64,000 nt of DNA from Psychromonas sp. MB-3u-54 (GTDB taxonomy: Bacteria; Pseudomonadota; Gammaproteobacteria; Enterobacterales; Psychromonadaceae): positions 1-64,000 of the forward strand of contig NZ_PJBP01000182.1 of NCBI RefSeq assembly GCF_002836415.1, in the 5' to 3' direction. This document shows positions 1 through 8,762 of this stretch, one piece after another. How positions within the stretch are numbered: position 1 is the stretch's first letter; the number at the start of each line of letters is the position of its first letter. The position numbers and the translations under genes were made by a program. The notes under the pieces were generated by a model, which searched no databases, had not been told where the DNA came from, and was given only the letters and a program-made list of their open reading frames with translations.

Positions 1-201
1 TGGCGATGACCAACTCGAACATGGGGAAGGTAGAGAGTATGTCGAAGACATTTCCTTTCATGTGATAGTCGGGGCGAATTTTGCGGAAGCAAAGTGTCAT
101 GAGCGGGCTAAGCTCTGCGTGCCCTGGATAATCAGGCGACAGCCTGGGTTCACGAGCGGACGAGCTTTGCGAGTCCTGTTCCATCGCCAGTTTCTTGCAC
201 A

Positions 202-267
202 AGCTAGGCTATTAAATCCAGAAAAATCCCTGTTGACTAATGTCAGCAGGGATTTTTTCGTTTAAGT
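202..267 (+). repeat. Terminator-bearing repeat, copy 1
   Basis: Begins GCTAGGCTATTAAATCCAGA and continues into a strong hairpin (arms about 222-237 and 242-256, loop TAAT) followed by a run of six T. The same module recurs at 515-578 with a less perfect stem. The hairpin plus T-run is a classic intrinsic terminator reading on the plus strand. The preceding CATCGCCAG (182-190) resembles the 5S rRNA 3' end, so this may be an rRNA operon terminator. Confidence 0.6.
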
Positions 268-428
268 GCTTGGTGATGATACCAAACGCATTAATAAAGT
301 GATCCGATTTAAAATTATCCCGGCGTTTTTGTGAGCTTAAATTTATCCTTTGAACAAATTGATAATAAATTTAATGTCGGTCATATTTGAACGTCAACTA
401 GCACCAACCATGAAAACAAACGCATAGT

Positions 429-488
429 TCGTAGGGTGCATTCTATGCACACCGGGAGGTGATCGGTGCGCCGAGGGCACCCTACGAG
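429..488. repeat. Short inverted-repeat element
   Basis: Arms of about 14 bp (TTCGTAGGGTGC on the left, GCACCCTACGAGC on the right) flank a ~32-bp GC-richer centre with its own inverted GTGC/GCAC parts. It stands out from the AT-rich surroundings and resembles the 'GTAGGGTGC...GCACCCTAC' palindromic repeats common in proteobacterial intergenic DNA. Confidence 0.5.
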
Positions 489-514
489 CTATACCATCAC
501 TGGTATTCCACACC

Positions 515-578
515 AGCTAGGCAATTAAATCCAGAGCAATCCCTATGGCTAATGTCAGCAGGGATTTTTTCGTTTAAG
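515..578 (+). repeat. Terminator-bearing repeat, copy 2
   Basis: Second copy of the 202-267 module, from GCTAGGCAATTAAATCCAGA through the AGCAGGGATTTTTTCG tail. The left arm of the stem has diverged (CCCTATGG against CCCTGTTG), so the hairpin is weaker but the T-run is kept. The duplication of a terminator without an intervening gene suggests loss of a tandem RNA gene or a duplicated operon end. Confidence 0.55.
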
Positions 579-835
579 CGTTTAATGCGATGACGACTCT
601 CATATGATGAAAGGTTAATGGTATGCCACTGGCATACATATCATGCGATAGCTGGGACCGAATTTTGCGTTTAAGGGTTATGAAGATATAGTTGAGCAGG
701 TTAGAGAAGTTGGAATAATTTTAGACATCAAGCGAATAGCTTCTTTGTTCTGGTGAATAAATAATTTTCTTTCTATATTATTTAACTCTTTCTATACTCA
801 TTATTATCTTTCTCCCTACTATAAGAGCAAAAAAA

Positions 836-1273
836 ATGTATAAAAATATCCTTGTACCCATAGATTTAAATAATAAAGGCTTTTCAGATAAGGCTGTTGA
901 ACTTGCAGTTTGGCACGCAAAAAATGCCAATGCTGAACTGCATCTGCTTAATGTGCTGCCAGGCTTTCATATGCCGATGGTTGCAGCATATTTTCCTAAA
1001 GATGCGGCACATCAAATGCATGTCGATGCGAAAAAACAACTGAATCAATTTGCAGAGACTCATATTACCGATAATGTGAATTACAAAACTTACGTTGCTG
1101 AAGGAAAGCCTTATACAACTATTTTGGAATATGCGCAGAAACTAAGCGCAGATCTTATTATTATACCAAGCCATAAACACTCTGTGGTGGATAAAGTCAT
1201 ACTAGGCTCTGTTGCAAGTAAGGTGGTAGAAAACTCACCGGTTAATGTACTGGTGGTGAAACCGCAAAGATAA
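836..1273 (+). CDS. Universal stress protein, UspA family
   Basis: A 145-residue single-domain Usp. The N-terminus MYKNILVPIDL is the family's first beta strand and the C-terminus GSVASKVVENSPVNVLVV is the conserved last strand region. In ATP-binding Usps the motif is G-x2-G-x9-G-S/T; here the first two glycines are replaced (IIIPSHKHS), leaving only the final GS, so nucleotide binding is doubtful. The gene converges on the TAXI-type TRAP permease gene; in Halomonas the Usp TeaD sits with and modulates a TRAP transporter, so a link to the neighbouring transporter is possible but unproven. No strong Shine-Dalgarno is visible ahead of the ATG. Family assignment is secure, role is not. Confidence 0.9.
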   Translation: MYKNILVPIDLNNKGFSDKAVELAVWHAKNANAELHLLNVLPGFHMPMVAAYFPKDAAHQMHVDAKKQLNQFAETHITDNVNYKTYVAEGKPYTTILEYAQKLSADLIIIPSHKHSVVDKVILGSVASKVVENSPVNVLVVKPQR

Positions 1274-1296
1274 GTTAGATCTGGATAAGGAATATC

Positions 1297-1340
1297 GAAC
1301 GCATAGCTTTATTTAAAAGAGCATAGCGTTCTTTATATTT
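1297..1340 (+). terminator. Possible terminator after usp
   Basis: An imperfect hairpin (GAACGCATAGCT against AGCATAGCGTTC, 1297-1332) is followed by a T-rich stretch. It lies 24 bases after the usp stop. The stem has internal mismatches, so the call is tentative. Confidence 0.4.
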
Positions 1341-1480
1341 TCAATTTTTAGATGATTTTATTAAAAACGTTTATTTAAATGGGGATAGTTGCATAAAGAA
1401 AAATAGGATTAAATTTAAACACCCTGACAGCTTTCAGGCAATCAAGGTGAGTTAATTACATCCTATCGATTTGTATCTGC

Positions 1481-4324
1481 TTACGCACTAACTGTCCCAG
1501 AAGGCCCAGAACTATCGATTTTTACGTCGCCACGACGTCGACGCTGGCGCATAATGATAAAGCCAAGCAGTAATAATGCAGGTATATAGAACCACTCTTT
1601 GGCTGGACGTTCGACGGGCATACCAACACTGGCAATAATCTGATCGAAATTAAAACCCGCTTTTTTAGCGGCACTGTCATAACCGATGTTATCCACCATG
1701 ATCGAGCCGTCATCTTGAGCAATGACTTCTAACCCATAATCCATCAGACGCTCTTCACCTGTTTCTCCTTCACCAACAGGTAGCAGCATCGTGAGTGTAA
1801 CGTGCTTTCCGACATCATTTTGACCGTTGACCAGAATAAGAAGTTCTGTCCCAGGACTCGCTTTCCCGACTGTTTGCACCAGTTCAGAGCCAGTATATTT
1901 ATCATAGGGCGGAACCACATAATCCATCCAAAAACCCGGGCGAAACAGGGTAAATGCAATCAGAATCATAAGAAAAGACTCCCATAATTTAGATCTTGTT
2001 ACAAAGTAACCCTGGGTCGCTGCGGTGAATATCAGCAGCGCAGCCGTGGCGACTATAAAGATTAAAATACCCTCTATAAAGGTGACGTCGATCAACAATA
2101 AATCTGTGTTGAAGATAAACAGGAAGGGTAATAAAGCGGTGCGCAATGAATAGAAGAAGGCAATAAAGCCGGTTTTTATCGGGTCCCCCCCTGATACGGC
2201 GGCGGCGGCAAAGGATGCAAGTCCCACGGGCGGGGTTACATCGGCCATAATACCAAAGTAAAACACAAACATATGCACTGCTATTAAGGGCACAATCAGT
2301 CCGTTTTGCTGGGCTAAGCTTACAATGACCGGCGCAAGCAGGGATGATACTACAATATAGTTCGCCGTTGTCGGCAGACCCATACCCAAAATCAGACTGA
2401 GGACACCTGTCCAAAGTAGCATCAGTATTATATTTCCCATTGATAAAAATTCCACCAGAGCGGCCAATTTCAAGCCAATACCTGTTTGTGAAACGGCGCC
2501 CACTATAATACCGGCAGCAGCTGTAGCGATAGCAATACCAATCATATTTCTGGCGCCGATAATCAAGCCTTCTATCAGTCCGTCAAAGCCGCGTTTAAAT
2601 GCGTTTGAGCTATCTTCACTGCGGAAAAACTTAAACAGATAACCTTGGGTTAAGAGGATGAAGATCATCAGTGCGGTCGCATAAAATGCAGAAAGGCCCG
2701 GTGATTTTCGCTCGATCATTAAACACCAGATTAAAACTACAACGGGAAGTAGGAAATGCAGGCCCGATTTAACAGTGGGACCGGTTTCCGGTATGATCTG
2801 AACGGGTGAGTTCGGATCGTCCATCACCAGATCAGGATAAGCTGAACTAATCTTAACTAACGCGACATAAACGACAAGAATCAAAGCGGCTATCACCCCA
2901 AACATCATGTCTGCACCCACATACGATTTTAACGTGCCGATCAGAAAGAATAATCCAAAGGATCCGATAATAGTATTACCCAACACACTGGCGCCGGCAG
3001 AGAGTGTTTTCGATAATTTATCTTCAGTAACCTTAGATTTAAGCGTTTTTAAGACAATATATTGAATACCAAATACAGCCAATACCACACCCAGTCTAGC
3101 GGTGGGACCGGCAAGCATATGATAGAGCTCTGATAAATAGTAGGCACCTCCCGCAAGGGCTATCATGGGCAATAATGTCATTGCCCATGAGAGCAAAATG
3201 TTTTTAGTTGATTTAACATGACCTTCGCGTGGCAAACCTTGCATGCCGGATTTCAATGCTTCCAGGTGCACGATATAAACCAGAGCAATATAGGAGATAA
3301 CTGCCGGCAGAAACGCATTTTTGACTACCTCCAAATAAGGAATATCAACATATTCCACCATCAGGAAAGCGGCAGCCCCCATAACAGGCGGCATAATTTG
3401 ACCATTGACCGATGAGGCGACTTCAATCGCGCCCGCTTTTTCTGCTGAAAAACCAACCCGTTTCATCATCGGGATAGTAAATGTGCCCGTTGTTACAACA
3501 TTGGCAATAGAAGAGCCGGAGATTAATCCGGTCATACCAGAGGCTACAACAGCGGCTTTTGCCGGTCCCCCCCGAAAATGGCCCATCAGCGAAAAGGCTA
3601 TTTTAATGAAATAGTTACCGGCACCGGCTCGATCGAGTAGTGCACCGAATAACACAAACAAGAAGACCAGATCCGTCGATACGCCAAGGGCAATACCGAA
3701 GACACCTTCAGAAAATAACCATTGGTGATTCATTACACCACCGAAAGAGGATCCTTTCCAGGCAATAATCTCTGGCGCAAGGGGGCCTAAAAATGTGTAA
3801 CTAAGAAAAACGATGGCCACCACCATTAATGGTGGTCCCAATGCACGTCTTGTTACTTCTAAAAGGATCAGTATGCCGGTAATCGAAACACCGATATCAA
3901 AGAGATTTGGCGCACCAGGACGATCGCTTAGGCGTATGCCAAAGATGGCCTCAACCAGCGCCGAGTCTGCAATCAACGGATAAAGTGCACAAAGGGAGCC
4001 AATAAGAGCCAGAATCCAATCGGCCATCGGAATGCGCTCCCGAGGAGAGCTTTTTAAAGCGGGATAAGAAAGGAATGCCAAGAAGATAGCAAAGCCTAAA
4101 TGAATTGAGCGTGCTTCGCCGCTTGCAAAAACCCCTCCTCCAATCATATAAGGTAAAGGAGACGCAATCCATAATTGAAAAAGTGACCAGGCAAGCGCCG
4201 TGCCGGCCATTAGTTTTATTATTGCTTTATTATCTGGATTTCGACCGCCCGTATCATTGGAGGAAACAAAATCTTGAAGCTCCTCATCACTGAGTTGTGT
4301 GTTGTTATTTTTATCTATAGTCAT
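1481..4324 (-). CDS. TRAP transporter fused permease (4TM/12TM, TAXI type)
   Basis: About 947 residues, the size of the fused small plus large TRAP permease (DctQ-DctM fusion) that partners TAXI-family binding proteins. It drives Na+- or H+-coupled uptake of an organic acid across the inner membrane. The chain is nearly continuous membrane segments; DctM-like signatures include LISGSSIANVVTTGTF (about residue 270) and ILGMGLPTTANYIVVSSLL in the second half. The C-terminal ~200 residues match the extra domain (DUF3394 type) common in this family and include a soluble part before a last helix and a basic tail. I chose ATG at 4324, behind an AGGAAAG-like site, over a TTG two codons upstream. It is the last gene of the operon and follows the binding protein after a 19-bp-stem hairpin. 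Confidence 0.93.
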   Translation of the reverse strand: MTIDKNNNTQLSDEELQDFVSSNDTGGRNPDNKAIIKLMAGTALAWSLFQLWIASPLPYMIGGGVFASGEARSIHLGFAIFLAFLSYPALKSSPRERIPMADWILALIGSLCALYPLIADSALVEAIFGIRLSDRPGAPNLFDIGVSITGILILLEVTRRALGPPLMVVAIVFLSYTFLGPLAPEIIAWKGSSFGGVMNHQWLFSEGVFGIALGVSTDLVFLFVLFGALLDRAGAGNYFIKIAFSLMGHFRGGPAKAAVVASGMTGLISGSSIANVVTTGTFTIPMMKRVGFSAEKAGAIEVASSVNGQIMPPVMGAAAFLMVEYVDIPYLEVVKNAFLPAVISYIALVYIVHLEALKSGMQGLPREGHVKSTKNILLSWAMTLLPMIALAGGAYYLSELYHMLAGPTARLGVVLAVFGIQYIVLKTLKSKVTEDKLSKTLSAGASVLGNTIIGSFGLFFLIGTLKSYVGADMMFGVIAALILVVYVALVKISSAYPDLVMDDPNSPVQIIPETGPTVKSGLHFLLPVVVLIWCLMIERKSPGLSAFYATALMIFILLTQGYLFKFFRSEDSSNAFKRGFDGLIEGLIIGARNMIGIAIATAAAGIIVGAVSQTGIGLKLAALVEFLSMGNIILMLLWTGVLSLILGMGLPTTANYIVVSSLLAPVIVSLAQQNGLIVPLIAVHMFVFYFGIMADVTPPVGLASFAAAAVSGGDPIKTGFIAFFYSLRTALLPFLFIFNTDLLLIDVTFIEGILIFIVATAALLIFTAATQGYFVTRSKLWESFLMILIAFTLFRPGFWMDYVVPPYDKYTGSELVQTVGKASPGTELLILVNGQNDVGKHVTLTMLLPVGEGETGEERLMDYGLEVIAQDDGSIMVDNIGYDSAAKKAGFNFDQIIASVGMPVERPAKEWFYIPALLLLGFIIMRQRRRRGDVKIDSSGPSGTVSA

Positions 4325-4408
4325 TCCCAACTTTCCTCTTTATATGCGCGTCAGCAACCTCTAGTGGGTGTTATAAATTGCGCTTAGTTGATAATTTTTA
4401 GATTATCT

Positions 4409-4460
4409 ATACCCAAACCACCTCTCGCTGCAATACTGCATCGAGAGGTGGTTTGGGTAT
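4409..4460. repeat. Perfect 19-bp-stem hairpin between binding-protein and permease genes
   Basis: ATACCCAAACCACCTCTCG at 4409-4427 is exactly complementary to 4442-4460, with a 14-base loop. The outer ATACCCAAAC matches the ends of the larger inverted-repeat elements at 40623-40946 and 48100-48362. Neither side has a long T-run, so it is more likely an mRNA-stabilising or attenuating intercistronic structure, or a minimal mobile repeat, than a full terminator. It would allow more binding protein than permease to be made. Confidence 0.75.
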
Positions 4461-4524
4461 GTAGCTAATCCAGAATCGCCGGGCAGAAGTGTCTAGCACT
4501 CCTGCCTCGGCGGTTAATGGCTGA

Positions 4525-5493
4525 TTACATCCAGCCTTTTTCTTTGTAATAACGAACTGCACCATCATGCAATGGAGCTGATAGATTATTTACGATCATC
4601 TCACTTTCCTTCAGATTAGCAAAAGCAGGGTGCATTTTTTTGAACCGATCGAAGTTTTCAAATACGGCTTTAACTATTTGATAAACAGTTTCTTCATCAG
4701 TCTTCGTTGAGCTAACAAAAGTAGCAGCTACACCAAATGTTGCTGTATCTGTATCCGTACCTTTATACATGCCGGCCGGAATGCTGGTCATTGCATAATA
4801 AGGGTTGTCGTCAGCTAATGCGTGAACAACCGCATTGTCAGCAGGCACTAAGACAGCATCACAAGTTGTTGTTGCTTCCTTAATAGAACCATTTGGATTG
4901 CCCGCCGTGAAGATAATGGCATCTACCTTACCATCACATAAAGCAGCTGCTTGCTCTGATGATTTAAGCTCAGATGCAACGGCAAAATCATCCATTGTCC
5001 AGCCCATTTTTTTCATTACCACTTCCATGGTGCCGCGCTGTCCTGAGCCCGGGTTACCGACATTCACTTTTTTACCTTTTAGATCTGCAAATTTGTTGAT
5101 GTTCGCATCGCGACGGGCAAGCACAGTAAAAGGTTCCGCATGGATTGAAAATACAGCGCGCAGTTCTTCAAAGGCACCATCGGGGAACTGATCAGGCGCA
5201 GTACCATTATAAGCGTGATATTGCCAGTCTGACTGGGCAACACCCATATCCAGATTGCCAGAGCGCAGGCCATTAATATTAGTCACTGATCCACCGGTTG
5301 TATGCGTGCAGTTGATCTCATGTTCGTCAGTCCCTTTATTTACCAGACGGCAAATCGAACCACCAACCTGATAATAAACACCCGTTTGCCCGCCTGTACC
5401 AATGACCACGTGTTTGGTTTCAGCCATTACTGATGATGTTGCCATCAGGGCTGCGCCCGCAATTGCTGTCATTGCCATTTTTTTAATAAACAT
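4525..5493 (-). CDS. TAXI-family TRAP transporter solute-binding protein
   Basis: A 322-residue periplasmic receptor. The N-terminus (two lysines, hydrophobic core, cut near VMA-ETK at residue 24) is a Sec signal peptide. The mature start VVIGTGGQTGVYYQVGGSIC is the hallmark of TAXI (TRAP-associated extracytoplasmic immunogenic) proteins. Known TAXI substrates are acidic amino or organic acids; the actual ligand here is unknown. The start overlaps the 3' end of the upstream BKACE gene by 11 bases, showing translational coupling, and the fused permease lies downstream. A hairpin at 4409-4460 follows the gene. Confidence 0.93.
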   Translation of the reverse strand: MFIKKMAMTAIAGAALMATSSVMAETKHVVIGTGGQTGVYYQVGGSICRLVNKGTDEHEINCTHTTGGSVTNINGLRSGNLDMGVAQSDWQYHAYNGTAPDQFPDGAFEELRAVFSIHAEPFTVLARRDANINKFADLKGKKVNVGNPGSGQRGTMEVVMKKMGWTMDDFAVASELKSSEQAAALCDGKVDAIIFTAGNPNGSIKEATTTCDAVLVPADNAVVHALADDNPYYAMTSIPAGMYKGTDTDTATFGVAATFVSSTKTDEETVYQIVKAVFENFDRFKKMHPAFANLKESEMIVNNLSAPLHDGAVRYYKEKGWM

Positions 5494-6340
5494 GATTGAA
5501 CTCCTTTTTTGAATGTACTTTAAGTATTTTTCTTGCTTCTTTTGCTGATGCTATGCTTCGTCCAAGCTTCTTCACACGTGCCGCAAAGCTGCTTATCAAA
5601 GCTGCATTGTCAGGTGCGACACTGGCATCTGCCATCAGTATATTATTTTCAAATCCTATACGAGCATGCCCACCACGTGTTGCTGCCAGCGCCATACAAT
5701 CGGCTTCATTTGCTCCAAAGGCGCATACCGCCCAGTCACATGTAAAACCACTAAGCGCCTCCAGCATCGGCAGTAACTCTTCAGGATCCGAGGTTAAATC
5801 ACGGCTATAGCGCCCGAGCACCAATAAAATGCTTGGCCGCTTAGCGGGAATAATTCCCCGTGAGTGCAAATCAATAAAGCGCTCGATATCTTCTACAGAA
5901 TATAAGATATATTGAGCGGAAATTTGATTATCCATCACCCACCTAAAAAATGCGGATGCTTTTTCTTCCTCTTCCTGCCCCTTCGGGCAAAGTTCCCCTA
6001 TGGCCATGGACACAGCTTCCGGTTTTAAATCACGCACCATAGCCATCTGTTCTTCGGCACTATATTGCCCGACCGCTTCTGTGGTCGCCTGAATAATAAG
6101 CCCGTCACCAACACGGTCACGAATAGCGCTAATAACGGGACGATAATATTCTGGATCTATTGTATGTTTGCCATTTTCATCACGCACATGCAGATGGATC
6201 ATTGCGGCGCCTGCCTGCATACAATTTTCGGCCTCAAGCGCTAATTCATTGGCGCTAAGCGGCAGCCCGATATGATCCGCTTTCGTTTTTCTTGCACCGT
6301 TCGGTGCGACGCAAATGATCATTGGGTTATTCAACTTCAC
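5483..6340 (-). CDS. Beta-keto acid cleavage enzyme (BKACE, DUF849 family)
   Basis: A 285-residue TIM-barrel enzyme of the BKACE/Kce family. The family condenses a beta-keto acid with acetyl-CoA and splits the product into acetoacetate and a new acyl-CoA. Visible signatures are the N-terminal ICVAPNGARKTKADH segment, the zinc-ligating HLHVRD (about residue 48-53) and the late GFENNI containing the conserved glutamate. It overlaps the aminotransferase gene by 4 bases and the TAXI binding-protein gene by 11, so the three are one operon. The substrate cannot be read from sequence: the prototype acts on 3-keto-5-aminohexanoate in lysine fermentation, but the rest of that pathway is absent here. 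Confidence 0.9.
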   Translation of the reverse strand: MKLNNPMIICVAPNGARKTKADHIGLPLSANELALEAENCMQAGAAMIHLHVRDENGKHTIDPEYYRPVISAIRDRVGDGLIIQATTEAVGQYSAEEQMAMVRDLKPEAVSMAIGELCPKGQEEEEKASAFFRWVMDNQISAQYILYSVEDIERFIDLHSRGIIPAKRPSILLVLGRYSRDLTSDPEELLPMLEALSGFTCDWAVCAFGANEADCMALAATRGGHARIGFENNILMADASVAPDNAALISSFAARVKKLGRSIASAKEARKILKVHSKKEFNHVY

Positions 6341-7689
6341 ACGACAATCCCTTTCTCTGCTAATGCCAAATCTATTGCCCGTCCGAGTTTATCGACTATT
6401 TCCGCAATATGATCTTCATTAATAATAAAAGGTGGCGCCAGCAATACATGATTCCCGAGCTTGCCATCTATAGTGCCACCGGCGGGATAGCAGATAAGGC
6501 CTTCGGCCATTGCCGCTTTTTTGATCGCGCTGTGAATCTGTAACGCCGGATCTAATGGCCTCTTTGTGGCGCGGTCAGCGACTAGCTCAATGCCCCAAAA
6601 TAGGCCTCGTCCGCGAATATCGCCGATATTAGGATAATTGACAAAGCGCGCTAAAAGGGCACTTTCCAGTTTTTTGCCCATCAGATTCACATTGTCGATA
6701 AGGTTATTGTCCTGTATCTCTTTCTGTACAGCTAACGCGGCAGCACAGGCTGTCGAATGCGCCAGATAAGTATGGCCATGTTGGAAAAATCCGCTTCCCG
6801 TGGTTATTGTCTGGTAAATTTTGTCACTTAACAGCATCGCCCCTATTGCCTGATAACCTGCGCCTAGCCCCTTGGCAATGCAGAGAATATCTGGCGAAAT
6901 ACCTTCCTGTTCGCAGGCAAACAAGCTGCCGGTGCGTCCCATACCGCACATTACTTCATCCAGTATCAGTAAAATGCCATGCTCATCGCAAATTTTGCGA
7001 ATGCGTTTAAAATAACCGGGTACAGCGGTCAAGGCACCTGCCGTTGCACCGACAACGGGCTCTGCGACAAAAGCGATAACATTTTCTGCGCCGAGCGTCT
7101 CAATACGCTCTTCCAGTTCATTCGCCACACGCAGACCATAGGCTTGTTCAGTTTCATCTGCCTTTTGATCACGGTAGGCATAGCAGGGGCTTACGTGCTC
7201 TGTATCCATTAAAATCGGATTGAACTGCTGCTTGCGCAACATATTACCGCCAACGGCAAGCGCCCCTAGAGTGTTACCATGATAACTTTGACGTCTGGCA
7301 ATAAAATATTTGCGCGAATCTTCTCCCCGCTCCATAAAATATTGGCGGGCGAGTTTTAGAGCGGATTCGACCGCTTCTGAACCACCTGAAACCAGATAAG
7401 CATATTCAAGCCCGTCGGGAGCGTGTTCTATTAAAAAGTCGGCTAATTCTTCAGCAGGTTGCGAAGTGAAAAAAGAAGTATGCGCAAAAGCAATTTTATC
7501 TACTTGATCTTTAATGGCCTGACGTACTTTTGCATTTGAGTGACCCAGACAGGATACCGCAGCCCCGCCCGATGCATCGATATAACGTTTGCCATCTTCA
7601 GCAATAATATAAGGGCCATCACCGCGAGCGGCAACCGGCAGTGTCTCGTTAGGTTGGCGGTGCAAGATTCGACTGGATTTTTTAGGCAT
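6337..7689 (-). CDS. Class III PLP-dependent aminotransferase
   Basis: About 450 residues, the length of omega-amino acid/pyruvate-type aminotransferases. Family marks include SGGSEAVESALKLARQYF, the PLP-ring aspartate in LILDEVMCGMGRTG and the Schiff-base lysine in CIAKGLGAGYQAIG. I chose ATG at 7689 because AGGGG lies 8-9 bases upstream; a GTG 27 bases further upstream would place that site inside the gene. It is the first gene of the operon with BKACE and the TAXI-TRAP genes, which suggests that an imported amino compound is transaminated to a beta-keto acid and then cleaved. The specific substrate is unknown; close relatives are often loosely named aspartate aminotransferase family proteins. 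Confidence 0.88.
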   Translation of the reverse strand: MPKKSSRILHRQPNETLPVAARGDGPYIIAEDGKRYIDASGGAAVSCLGHSNAKVRQAIKDQVDKIAFAHTSFFTSQPAEELADFLIEHAPDGLEYAYLVSGGSEAVESALKLARQYFMERGEDSRKYFIARRQSYHGNTLGALAVGGNMLRKQQFNPILMDTEHVSPCYAYRDQKADETEQAYGLRVANELEERIETLGAENVIAFVAEPVVGATAGALTAVPGYFKRIRKICDEHGILLILDEVMCGMGRTGSLFACEQEGISPDILCIAKGLGAGYQAIGAMLLSDKIYQTITTGSGFFQHGHTYLAHSTACAAALAVQKEIQDNNLIDNVNLMGKKLESALLARFVNYPNIGDIRGRGLFWGIELVADRATKRPLDPALQIHSAIKKAAMAEGLICYPAGGTIDGKLGNHVLLAPPFIINEDHIAEIVDKLGRAIDLALAEKGIVV

Positions 7690-7763
7690 TATGTTGACCC
7701 CTGATGATAAATTCACTTGCTTGATTTAACTTAAACGTCTTTATTATTACCGCTAACATTTAC

Positions 7764-7928
7764 AACCTTTTATTTATTAAAATGGCGTATTGCGTACAAG
7801 CCTTATTTAAAAATGCAATTATTGCAGGTAATTAAAAAAAATAAAACGCAATCTCACTAACCCTTTTATTCATTAAAATGGGGGGTTGCGCACAAAACTG
7901 ATTTAAAAATGTAATTATTGCAAATAAT
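7764..7928. promoter_or_regulatory. Pair of ~69-bp direct repeats upstream of the aminotransferase operon
   Basis: Copy 1 (7764-7832) and copy 2 (7859-7928) share AACC.TTTTATT.ATTAAAATG near the start and ATTTAAAAATG.AATTATTGCA near the end. Each contains the near-palindrome GCAATTATTGC or its variant GTAATTATTGC. Offset is about 95 bp, roughly nine helical turns. Their place 75-240 bases upstream of the operon start suggests paired operators, but no regulator is encoded nearby. Confidence 0.45.
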
Positions 7929-8695
7929 GGGGAAAAAATAAAAAGCAAGGTGGTCAAAATACTACAAAGAACACAAAATGAATAGCTTTAATTTAACATG
8001 TATTTAACATTTTATTGCCGCTAATCTACATTTTTATTATGTTTAAAATCATTATGTTACCGACAGATTTTCACCTGGCATTAACTTGATCTTAACTTGG
8101 TTTTAGTGACCATATTTTTGCCTTAAAGGGGGCGGGAGGGATTTTTTGGGATGCAAAAGATTTTAAAGCCTCTGATTTAACAGTAAAAACCAGCTAAAGA
8201 GCCAGTCAAAGTTAATAAAGAGCGATCTGCTAATATTTGATATCCATTTAAGATCGCCTGGCAAATTTAAGATTAGATACTTAATAATTAACTCATTATT
8301 TGGACAATTTTGTAAATAAACAGCGACTTATTTTGAGTTTATTAAAGAGATCTAAACTATCCTCTTTATGTAAAGAGATATAATCCAGACCGCTTGATAG
8401 CGCTATCGGTAAAGGTTTATAATCGGCTGCAGGATAGGTGCCGGTTATTGTGTATGACATTATTTAATGTTATTGCAAACAAGGTTGAAGGTACCTTTTT
8501 TAACTTTATCCTGCTTGCTATTTCCCTTTCTCTTTATATGGGACAGATTCTGAGCCGCTCGAGTATTGGTGGTTTCTTTTCTTTTTAAAATGCCGAAATA
8601 GGATCGCTCGTTCGCAATAAAAAATCCATGCCTTCATCTGGTTATAAACTTTTACTGCTGAGCGGTTTTTTGTACGTTTAGATAAGTATATTTAA

Positions 8696-8704
8696 TGTTA
8701 TAAT
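8696..8704 (+). promoter_or_regulatory. Extended -10 promoter of yadG
   Basis: TGTTATAAT fits the extended -10 consensus TGnTATAAT exactly and lies about 60 bases ahead of the yadG ATG. No good -35 is at the usual spacing, which is normal for extended -10 promoters. Confidence 0.5.
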
Positions 8705-8762
8705 ATCTGCCTTCCTTATGTCGCCACCGTTAATTTTAATCAGTAATTAAGGCCGTTATTAC

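Larger units (their letters stand above)
1..835. other. Gene-free left edge with repeats
   Basis: I see no convincing gene here. The stretch carries two copies of a ~60-bp terminator-bearing repeat (about 202-267 and 515-578), an inverted-repeat element (429-488), and a half-copy at 279-304 of the inverted repeat found whole at 38131-38204. Bases 1-28, read on the minus strand, closely resemble the 3' end of gammaproteobacterial 5S rRNA as I remember it. A short direct repeat (about 100-123 and 154-177, both starting GAGCGG) lies between. The region may be a degenerate rRNA-operon tail, but this is inference. Confidence 0.5.
7690..8762. other. Divergent intergenic region (1.07 kb)
   Basis: This lies between the divergently transcribed aminotransferase operon and yadG. 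It holds a pair of imperfect ~69-bp direct repeats (7764-7832 and 7859-7928) close to the aminotransferase start, and an extended -10 promoter ahead of yadG. The middle, about 7960-8600, is AT-rich with small palindromes (CTCTTTATGTAAAGAG near 8362; GATAGCGCTATC near 8396) and no supportable gene. Confidence 0.5.

Noticed and set aside
62-265. 67-codon open frame at the left edge
   Set aside because: It starts at GTG without a ribosome site, runs through short direct repeats and ends inside the terminator repeat; no protein-like features.
7781-7800. Sigma-54 promoter (TGGCGTATTGC)
   Set aside because: The spacing between the TGGC and TTGC blocks is far too short for a -24/-12 promoter.
8394-8588. 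64-codon open frame upstream of yadG
   Set aside because: No ribosome site, no neighbour logic and AT-rich composition; looks like chance.
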